Shown here: positions 51,420 to 58,347 of the stretch, in pieces | Layout of the letters: every line of letters starts with the position of its first letter | How positions within the stretch are numbered: the stretch's first letter is position 1 | Assembly: GCF_019904175.1 (NCBI RefSeq) | Contig: NZ_CP061913.1 | Coordinates: forward strand, 10,912,001-10,976,000 | Direction: 5' to 3' | DNA length: 64,000 bases | Source: Dactylosporangium vinaceum | GTDB taxonomy: Bacteria > Actinomycetota > Actinomycetes > Mycobacteriales > Micromonosporaceae | Position numbers and translations under genes: made by a program | Notes under the pieces: model-generated | What the model saw: only the letters and a program-made list of their open reading frames with translations | The model's database searches: none | What the model was told of the DNA's origin: nothing

Positions 51420-52288
51420 TGCCGCATCCAGGAGGGCTTGTACCCCAGGAAGTTCGCCAGCCGCTCGTCGTAGGGGGCGTAGTGCGCGGCCAGCTGCTGG
51501 GCGATCGAGTCGTCGAGGCGGTTGCGGGGCCGGGCGTTGTGCCTGTCGAAGAGCGGGTAGGAGTTGACGTGCGGCAGGCCGAGGAACTCCACCACGGCGT
51601 CGTAGACCGGCTCGGGCCGCTCGAAGAACTCGCTGCTGTCGATGACGTGGATGCGGTCGCGGCCGAGCAGGCGGGCCATCGGCTCGATGTACTCGATGTA
51701 CTCCCCGCGGGCCCGGTAGGCATGGTGCTGGTGGGCGAAGCTGTAGGCGAACGGGTCGGCCAGCAGCTTGTCCCGCTGCCCGTCCAGCCGCTCCTGCTCC
51801 AGCTCCAGGGCCCGGGCGAACTCGACCTCGGGCTCGAAGCCGCGGGCGACCTCGTGGGCGTGCTGGGAGTAGGCCCGCTCGACCGGGTCGCGCACGAGCA
51901 CCACGAGGCGGACGCCGGGCAGGTCGGCGGCGATGCGGGCCAGGGCGTGCGGGTGGTACATGTAGTACGGGCTCGACTCGAACGTCTGGGCGGGCACGCC
52001 GAACTCGGCCCGGACCCGTTCGGCCCGGCGCTGCAGGGGGAAGTGCCCGCGGTACCAGCGAAGGCCGTGGTGGTATCCGACGTCGAAGTAGTGCACTCCC
52101 TTGTGCAGCACCGCCTTGATGACCGCGGGGTGCGCGGCGAGCGCGCGGTAGAGCGAGGTCGTGCCGCACCGCTGCCCGCCGCAGATGAGGAACTGCGGCA
52201 GCATCCGCCGCCCGGCCGTGAGCTGGCCGTAGTTGCGGGATCCGAAGTGGACGATGCGCTTCATCGTCTCGGGTACCTGCACGGGCAT
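51416..52288 (-). CDS. PAPS-dependent sulfotransferase
   Basis: 290 aa cytosolic sulfotransferase. The 5'-phosphosulfate loop is GGQRCGTTSLYRAL (residues 37-50) and the 3'-phosphate-binding motif is LVRDPVERAYSQHAH (R133, S141). FEPEVEFARALELEQE and KGVHYFDVGYH also fit carbohydrate sulfotransferases of the heparan-sulfate type. It is predicted to sulfate the glycan or its lipid-linked repeat, using PAPS from the kinase encoded 5 kb upstream in the same operon. The start is ATG 52288; ATG 52264 is possible. Confidence 0.88.
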   Translation of the reverse strand: MPVQVPETMKRIVHFGSRNYGQLTAGRRMLPQFLICGGQRCGTTSLYRALAAHPAVIKAVLHKGVHYFDVGYHHGLRWYRGHFPLQRRAERVRAEFGVPAQTFESSPYYMYHPHALARIAADLPGVRLVVLVRDPVERAYSQHAHEVARGFEPEVEFARALELEQERLDGQRDKLLADPFAYSFAHQHHAYRARGEYIEYIEPMARLLGRDRIHVIDSSEFFERPEPVYDAVVEFLGLPHVNSYPLFDRHNARPRNRLDDSIAQQLAAHYAPYDERLANFLGYKPSWMRQ

Positions 52289-52290
52289 GG

Positions 52291-53499
52291 TTACAGCGCC
52301 TCCACTCGCGCGACGAGGACGGGCAGCAGCCAGCTGCCGAGGACGCCCAGCCGGGCGCCGGCCTCCGCCTGCCGGTCGGTGACGTACCGGGTGGCCAGGT
52401 CGATGAGGTACAGCAGGGCGGTCACGTCGACCGCCTGCCGCCCGGCCACGCCGAAGGGCAGCAGCAGGTCGGGCGCGGCCGCGACGAGCTCGTTGACGGC
52501 GTCGCCGGCCGAGGGCGCGCGGGCGATGCCCAGCTGCAGCGCGTGGTGCAGCCCGTCGTAGCCGACCGGGACGCCGGGGGTGAACCGCTCCCAGTCCCAG
52601 ACCAGCACCGAGCCCTCGACGGTGGCCATGTTCCACGGCGACCAGTCGCCGTGCCAGGAGCCGAAGCGCAGCTCGACGTCGCCGGCGGCGCGGGCGACGC
52701 GCTCCGCGGCGGTGCGCAGGGCGGCCCCCTCCGCATGCCCCTCGACCGCGTCGAGGCGCGCGCGCAGCCGGTTCCAGTAGCCGCTGCCGTTGAGGCGCCC
52801 CTGGCCGGTACCGCAGCAGCGCGCGACCTCGAGCATGGCCGCGGCCAGTCGCGAGGCCGGCATGGCCACGCGGGGCTGCCACACGGGGAGCGCGGACTGC
52901 ACCAGCACCTCGTGCTCGCCCCACTGCCCGGCGTGCAGCACCGATGGCACCTGGATCTGGGTCAGGCCCGCGGCCCCGACCGCGGCGAGCGCGTCGGCCT
53001 CGGCCCGCACGAGCCGGCGGGTCAGCGCCGCGGTCCCGAGCTTCGCGAAGGCGAGGGTGCGCCCGGCCCCGTCGAGCAGCTGCAGCACCGGCTTGCGGTT
53101 GGCCCGTGCGGGTCCGATGTGGACACTGAGCCGCAGCCCGGCGCCGAGGTGGCGGGCCAGGTAGGCGTCGATGCTGTCGGCACCGGGCCGGACCGTCAGG
53201 CGGTCGCGCAGCAGCATCCCGGACGCGCCGGTGCGCAGCGCGGCCACGACGGCGTCCCGCTTCAGCCGGGCCAGACGCGACTGCGGTTCGGCGTAACGGC
53301 GCACGGCTCCGGCGGCGACGCGGCGGTCGTCGGCCGGGACCAGGAGCCGGGGCTTGCGGGCGTTGGGTATCACCAGGTACTCGGTGGCGGTGGGCCCGGA
53401 GCCGGGGTACAGCACGCTCAGGACTTCCTCGATGTACCTGGCGCGCAGCTGCTCGTCGTCCACCTGCAATGCGGCCGGCGCGGTCTTGATCGGACTCAT
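52291..53499 (-). CDS. APH-fold kinase-like protein of the glycan operon
   Basis: 402 aa. The N-terminal 150 residues are unassigned, with a basic patch. The C-terminal 230 residues have an APH kinase fold: RFGSWHGDWSPWNMA (HGDxxxxN catalytic loop) and LVWDWERFTPG as the metal-binding motif. It may phosphorylate a sugar, carrier or modified glycan residue. Overlapping ATGA with the upstream ligase gene and 2 bp from the sulfotransferase make it an operon member. The substrate is unknown. Confidence 0.72.
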   Translation of the reverse strand: MSPIKTAPAALQVDDEQLRARYIEEVLSVLYPGSGPTATEYLVIPNARKPRLLVPADDRRVAAGAVRRYAEPQSRLARLKRDAVVAALRTGASGMLLRDRLTVRPGADSIDAYLARHLGAGLRLSVHIGPARANRKPVLQLLDGAGRTLAFAKLGTAALTRRLVRAEADALAAVGAAGLTQIQVPSVLHAGQWGEHEVLVQSALPVWQPRVAMPASRLAAAMLEVARCCGTGQGRLNGSGYWNRLRARLDAVEGHAEGAALRTAAERVARAAGDVELRFGSWHGDWSPWNMATVEGSVLVWDWERFTPGVPVGYDGLHHALQLGIARAPSAGDAVNELVAAAPDLLLPFGVAGRQAVDVTALLYLIDLATRYVTDRQAEAGARLGVLGSWLLPVLVARVEAL

Positions 53500-54881
53500 G
53501 GCTGGCTGAAACCCCTCTGCTGGTTGCGCCACAGGACGGCATACGCCAGGAACGTCAGGGCCAGCGGGGTGACCAGGCTGTTGTACCAGAGCATGGCCGC
53601 GAAGCTGGACACGAGCGCGGCGCCTCCGGCGAGCCCGATCGGGCTGGTGTCGCGCCGGAACCGCCACAGGCCGGCCAGGAAGAAGCCGAGGTAGGACAGG
53701 GTGCCGAGCAGCCCGTGCGCGTAGAGCAGCTGCCAGAGCTGGCCGTTGCCGCCGATGGTGAAGTTGCCGCAGCGCTCGCAGTCGGCGCTCTCTCCGACGG
53801 CTATCGAGTTGCGCCCGCCGATGGTGCTGCGGGTGGAGCCGAAGCCGATGAGCGGCGACTCCTGCATGCCGGTGACGGCTTTCACGGTGGTGTACATCCG
53901 CACGCCGTTGGACTTGCCGTTGTCGACCCGCGCGTTCACGACGTCGCCGAGCGGGGTCACGGCCAGGGCCACGGCCAGCCCGACCGCGACGACGGCGATG
54001 AGGCCGAGCGCGGCGAGGCGGCCCTTGAGCGCGAGGCGGACGGCCACGTAGAACGCCATCACGCCGAGGCCGATCCACAGGCCGCGGTTGAGCGAGTAGA
54101 CGATCGGGACGACTGACACGAGCAGCGTCGCCGCCGCGAAGATCTTCGTGCGCCGCTTGCGGGCCAGCCAGAAGCCGGCCACCGCGAGCCAGCCCACCAG
54201 GAGGCAGACGTTGTTGCCCCAGGTGTTGGTGTATCCCCACGGCGCACCCGGCCGCGGCGTCTCCCCGCCGAGCAGGTTCATGATCTGCGCCGCCGTCGGG
54301 TGCATCATCGACTGCACGAACCCGTCGTTGCGCACGTGCTTGGGCAGCAGCAGCTCGAACGGTGCGGTGAACTCGAAGCGCGGCGCGAGCATGCCGAGCA
54401 CACCGCCGGCGACGGTGACCACGAACAGCCAGCTGAGCAGCCGGACCAGGCGCTCCTGGGTGAGCGCGCGGCGCTCGACGTTGCCGGCGTAGACGAGCAG
54501 CACGGTGAGGGCCGCGTAGCCGCCCAGGCGGAACGCGTAGGACACGAAGCGGCTGTGCCACGTGCCGGGGACGGTCCCGGCCGGGTCGGCGCCGAGCGTG
54601 AACAGCCCGAAGCCGACGACGGCCAGGAACAGCAGCCAGAGCATGAAGGCCGGCGGCAGCTTGACGACGTGCCCGGCCGCGCGGTGGCGGATCAGCGACC
54701 ACAGCATGGGGACAGCGGCCAGGAAGAAGATCAGGACGCCGAGGCCCAGGGCCCACCACAGCGGGTACAGCAGCAGGATGCCGGTGATGGGCCAGGCGTT
54801 GAGCCGGTGGACCCGGCGGCGGACGGAGGGCGGCGCGCCGAGTGCCGGCTCGGCGGAGGGGTGGCTGGTCAGCATGGTCAT
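53496..54881 (-). CDS. O-antigen ligase/polymerase family membrane protein (WaaL/Wzy-like)
   Basis: 461 aa, about 12 helices with a large extracytoplasmic loop (about residues 345-400) containing GMQESPLIGFGSTRSTIGGR, the typical region of O-antigen ligase/Wzy-C proteins. As actinobacteria lack LPS, a polymerase or a ligase to another acceptor is expected. It is coupled by ATGA overlaps to the Wzz-like gene upstream and to the kinase-like gene downstream. Confidence 0.85.
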   Translation of the reverse strand: MTMLTSHPSAEPALGAPPSVRRRVHRLNAWPITGILLLYPLWWALGLGVLIFFLAAVPMLWSLIRHRAAGHVVKLPPAFMLWLLFLAVVGFGLFTLGADPAGTVPGTWHSRFVSYAFRLGGYAALTVLLVYAGNVERRALTQERLVRLLSWLFVVTVAGGVLGMLAPRFEFTAPFELLLPKHVRNDGFVQSMMHPTAAQIMNLLGGETPRPGAPWGYTNTWGNNVCLLVGWLAVAGFWLARKRRTKIFAAATLLVSVVPIVYSLNRGLWIGLGVMAFYVAVRLALKGRLAALGLIAVVAVGLAVALAVTPLGDVVNARVDNGKSNGVRMYTTVKAVTGMQESPLIGFGSTRSTIGGRNSIAVGESADCERCGNFTIGGNGQLWQLLYAHGLLGTLSYLGFFLAGLWRFRRDTSPIGLAGGAALVSSFAAMLWYNSLVTPLALTFLAYAVLWRNQQRGFSQP

Positions 54882-56692
54882 CGGCGCTTGTCGGCACCGT
54901 TCTCACTGGGGGCCTCGGCCGGGATGCGCGTGACCGAGATCGTGGCGCGGGCCGGCCGGCTCGGCGGCGGCACGGTCTTCGTCTTGTTGACCGGCGGCGT
55001 CTGGGGGGTGCTGCGGATGCGCTTGGGCTCTTCTTCCTTCTCCGGCTCCTTCGCCGGGATCTTCTCGATCACCGCGGTCATGTCGTCGGCCATCGTCGGC
55101 AGAGCCGGGGCGGCGGCTTGATCGTCGGAGGCCCGCGGCGCGGCGAGCTTCGGCAGCACCACCGCGCCGAGCAGCGGGGTGCCGACCCGGCGCAGCTGAT
55201 CGGCGGCGTCGGCGATCTCGGTGTTGCGGGTCCGGCGCAGCTCGACCGCGACGATCGCGGCGTCGGCCAGCGCGGCCAGGCTCTGGGCGTCGGCGCTGGT
55301 GGCCGTCGAGGGCGCCTCGACCACCACGTAGGCGGCCCGCTCCCGCAGCGTGGCGAGCGTGTCGCGCAGGGCCTGCGACTGCAGCAGCCCGCCGGCGCTG
55401 GCGGTGCCGCCGGTGGTCACGACGCTGAGGTTGGGGTGGCGGGGCGCGCGCTGGGTGGCGCTGCTGAGCGAGAAACGGCCGGCCAGGACGTCGGAGAGGC
55501 CGGGGACCGCACGCACGCCGAGCATCCGGTTCACCGAGGCGGTGTCGACCATGCTGTCGGGTAGGTGGGCGCAGACGAGTACGGTCTCGGCGCCGGTGCG
55601 GGCGAACGCGGCGGCGAGGTTGGCCGCGACGACCGTCGACGCGGCACCCCGGCTCGCCCCGGCGACGACCACGACCTGGCCGGCGAGCGCGACCCGGGCG
55701 TCACCGCCGGCCGGGGCCGGGATGCTGGCCAGGACCTCGTTGCGCAGCCGGTTGAAGATCCGCCCGCCCGCGCCGAACGGCGCGAAGACGTCGTCGAGGC
55801 GCGGCTTGACCCGGCCGGGTACCGCCGCGAGCACGCCCATGTCGACCCGGCGGGGCAGGTCGGAGGGGCGGCGCACGCGCTGGTCGAGCCGCTCGCGCAG
55901 CATCGCCGCGCCGACGCCGAACAGCAGGCCGACCATGGCGCCGCTGGCCAGGTTGAGCAGCCGGTTGGGCTTGACCGGGGTGCTCGGCAGGTCGGCGTCC
56001 CGGGTGATCTTGCCCGCGCTGACCGTCGTGGTGAGCAGCTGGTTGAGCTGGCCCGCCAGGGTGTTGATCTGCGCGGTGGCGGTGCTGCGCTGGCTCTCCA
56101 GGTTGGGCCGGTTGGGGTCGGTCTGCTTGAGCACCGCGAGCTTGGTGTTGATCTGGGTCAGCCCGGCGTTGAGCTGGTTGATCTTGTCGTTGAGGATGGC
56201 GATGCGCCCGGCCACGTCGGCCTTGGCGGACTCCTCGCGGTTGCGCAGGTACGCCTCGGCGAACGCGTGCGAGCCGGCTTGGGCCTGCCCGGCGGTGCTG
56301 GCCGAGAACGTGATGACCAGGAAGGTCGTGTTCGGCGGCACCTCCACCCGCACGCTGGCGGCGAGCGTGTCCGGTGGGACCGTCGAGCGCATCAGGGCCG
56401 CGGCGTCGGTGGCGACGGTGGTGCTGGCGACCAGCTGTGCCTCGTTGTCGAGGTTGATGTCGCCCTTGGTGCGCCCGGAGGTGGAGTTCGCGTCCTGGCC
56501 GTTGCCGATCGGCGAGACGAGCACGGAGGTCGACGACTCGTACACCTTGGTCTGCAGGCTGGTGAACTGCATCGCGCCGGCCACCCCGACCAGGACGAGC
56601 ACCAGCACCAGCCACCAGTGGCGCCGGGCCATGCCGAGGAGATCGACGCCGGAGGAGTCGGGTTCGGCGGTGTGCAGGCGGTTGGCGTCCAT
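54878..56692 (-). CDS. Wzz-like co-polymerase with degenerate BY-kinase domain
   Basis: 604 aa. Two helices (about residues 27-45 and 245-262) flank a periplasmic-type region with a coiled coil (ILNDKINQLNAGLTQINTKL), as in polysaccharide co-polymerases. The C-terminal domain resembles a tyrosine autokinase, but the P-loop reads GASRGAAST (no GK), Walker A' reads VCAHLP and the DxP/Walker B reads VVVEAPS. There is no tyrosine cluster; the tail is Pro/Lys/Glu-rich. It is therefore a chain-length regulator with a pseudokinase. ATG 56692 follows GAAGGGG. Confidence 0.83.
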   Translation of the reverse strand: MDANRLHTAEPDSSGVDLLGMARRHWWLVLVLVLVGVAGAMQFTSLQTKVYESSTSVLVSPIGNGQDANSTSGRTKGDINLDNEAQLVASTTVATDAAALMRSTVPPDTLAASVRVEVPPNTTFLVITFSASTAGQAQAGSHAFAEAYLRNREESAKADVAGRIAILNDKINQLNAGLTQINTKLAVLKQTDPNRPNLESQRSTATAQINTLAGQLNQLLTTTVSAGKITRDADLPSTPVKPNRLLNLASGAMVGLLFGVGAAMLRERLDQRVRRPSDLPRRVDMGVLAAVPGRVKPRLDDVFAPFGAGGRIFNRLRNEVLASIPAPAGGDARVALAGQVVVVAGASRGAASTVVAANLAAAFARTGAETVLVCAHLPDSMVDTASVNRMLGVRAVPGLSDVLAGRFSLSSATQRAPRHPNLSVVTTGGTASAGGLLQSQALRDTLATLRERAAYVVVEAPSTATSADAQSLAALADAAIVAVELRRTRNTEIADAADQLRRVGTPLLGAVVLPKLAAPRASDDQAAAPALPTMADDMTAVIEKIPAKEPEKEEEPKRIRSTPQTPPVNKTKTVPPPSRPARATISVTRIPAEAPSENGADKRR

Positions 56693-56709
56693 TGAGCGGC
56701 GGCCCCTTC

Positions 56710-56738
56710 GGCGTCAAGGTTCTCCAGCCCTTAACGCC
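56710..56738 (-). promoter_or_regulatory. Inverted repeat in the leader of the glycan operon
   Basis: GGCGTCAAGG (56710-56719) pairs with CCTTAACGCC (56729-56738), one wobble, 9-nt loop, 18 bp before the Wzz-like start. A second short palindrome GGGCGATTCGCCC lies at 56759-56771. They could be an operator, an attenuator or a weak terminator of the preceding gene. Confidence 0.45.
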
Positions 56739-56790
56739 GTCACCGCACACTTCGTAGTGGGCGATTCGCCCTATTCACCCGTCCGTCTCG

Positions 56791-58326
56791 TCAGGGGATC
56801 GGCCGGGGGTCGAGCCAGCCGTTGCTCCCGAGGTAGCGCAGGACCGTCGTGACCGCCTCGCCCTGGGAGCGGTCGGTGGTGTCGATGGTGAGCTCCGCGT
56901 CGAGCGGCTCCTCGTACGGGTCGTCGATGCCCGTCATGCCCTTGATGATCCCGGCCCGGGCCTTCGCGTAGAGCCCCTTGCGGTCGCGGCGCTCGCACTC
57001 GGCCAGCGGCGTCGACACGTGCACCAGCACGAACCCGGCCCCGGCGTTGTGCGCGAACTGGCGGGCGGCCGCGCGGGCGTCCCGGTAGGGGGCGATCGGG
57101 CAGCAGATGGCCACCCCGCCGTGCCGGGCGGCCTCGGCCGCGACCCAGCCGATGCGCCTGACGTTGGTGTCGCGGTCCTCGGCGGAGAAGCCCAGCCCGG
57201 CCGAGAGGTGGCGGCGCACGATGTCGCCGTCGAGGAGGGTGACGGTGCGCTCGCCGGTCTCCAGCAGGACGTCGGCCAGGCCGGTGGCCATGGTGGACTT
57301 GCCGCTGCCGGACAGGCCCGTGAAGAACACCACCAGGCCGCGCTGCCGGCGGGGCGGGCGGGCCCGGGCCAGCTCCCGGGCGACCGCGGGCGGGGTGTGC
57401 CACTCGGGCAGGATCGTGCCGCGGTCCAGGTGATCGTCGATCTCGGCGAAGGTCAGCGGCAGGCGCCGGTGCCGGGGCGGGATGTCGTCCAGGGAGCGCC
57501 ACTGGCCGTCCCGTCCGTCATAAGCCAGCTCCCGTGGTACCAGCACACGCAGGCCGCCACCGGAAAGCATCGACTCGCTGGAGGCGAGCAGGTGCGTGAC
57601 CCCGTAGGACGCGGCGACCCGGGTCCGCAGCATCGCGTCGCGGATGTCGTCGCCGTCATGGTGCGGCAGGGGCAGGGCCACGATCGTCGAGGCCGGCATC
57701 CGGTCGCGGGCCGCCAGGACGCAGCGCACGAGCGCCTCCGGGGCGAGGCCGTCGGGGCCGGGGCCGTCGACCGGGATCAGCACCACCAGGTGGGCGGCGA
57801 GCGTCCGGGCCGCCCGCGCGATCTGGGCCAGCTGCGGGCGGTGCAGCGGCCGGTCGGCGATCACCCCGAGAATCCGCCCGGCCGGCAGCGAGCCGCGGAC
57901 CTCGGCCGGGGTCCGGCGCATCCGGCGGAACGCGCCGTGCCCGCCGTCGCCGAGCCGGCGCACCCGCCCGGCCACGCCCATCGTCGTCTTGCGGGCCGGG
58001 TACACCTCGGTCGTGTCGAGCGCCGCGACCGGTGCGCCCTCCAGGTCGGCCAGGATCAGCACCCGTTTGCGCGGGTCGGCCACGTCGAGCTGCTCCGCGA
58101 CGGGGCGGGGCAGCTCCAGCGTCACCGGGACCGGCCAGGCGGTGCCGTCGGCGAGCCGCCCGGTCCGGCGCAGCGCGATCAGGTCGGCCGAGCCGAGGAA
58201 GCCGGTCAGGGGCGCGTACGCCCCTGACACCAGCAGCTCCAGGTCGGCGAGCTCGGACGGTTTGGGCGTGTAGGTAGGAGCGTCGCGTAGTACGTCATCC
58301 GGCAACGCAAATCCATCTACAGACAC
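56791..58326 (-). CDS. APS kinase fused to a degenerate ATP-sulfurylase domain
   Basis: 511 aa. The APS kinase domain (about residues 328-500) is complete: Walker A GLSGSGKS at 337-344, DGD 366-368, RRHLSAGLGFSAEDRDTNVRRIG and KGLYAKARAGIIKGMTG. It makes PAPS from APS. The N-terminal two thirds align with a PUA-type ATP sulfurylase, but the nucleotide motif usually reading QxRNPxHxxH reads IADRPLHRPQ (156-165) and the GRDHAG region reads LASSESMLSG, so sulfurylase activity is doubtful. It provides the donor for the sulfotransferase in the same strand run. 98 bp separate it from the Wzz-like gene; ppc ends 21 bp upstream. Confidence 0.85.
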   Translation of the reverse strand: MSVDGFALPDDVLRDAPTYTPKPSELADLELLVSGAYAPLTGFLGSADLIALRRTGRLADGTAWPVPVTLELPRPVAEQLDVADPRKRVLILADLEGAPVAALDTTEVYPARKTTMGVAGRVRRLGDGGHGAFRRMRRTPAEVRGSLPAGRILGVIADRPLHRPQLAQIARAARTLAAHLVVLIPVDGPGPDGLAPEALVRCVLAARDRMPASTIVALPLPHHDGDDIRDAMLRTRVAASYGVTHLLASSESMLSGGGLRVLVPRELAYDGRDGQWRSLDDIPPRHRRLPLTFAEIDDHLDRGTILPEWHTPPAVARELARARPPRRQRGLVVFFTGLSGSGKSTMATGLADVLLETGERTVTLLDGDIVRRHLSAGLGFSAEDRDTNVRRIGWVAAEAARHGGVAICCPIAPYRDARAAARQFAHNAGAGFVLVHVSTPLAECERRDRKGLYAKARAGIIKGMTGIDDPYEEPLDAELTIDTTDRSQGEAVTTVLRYLGSNGWLDPRPIP

Positions 58327-58347
58327 CCCGCAAGACTGCCATAGGCC

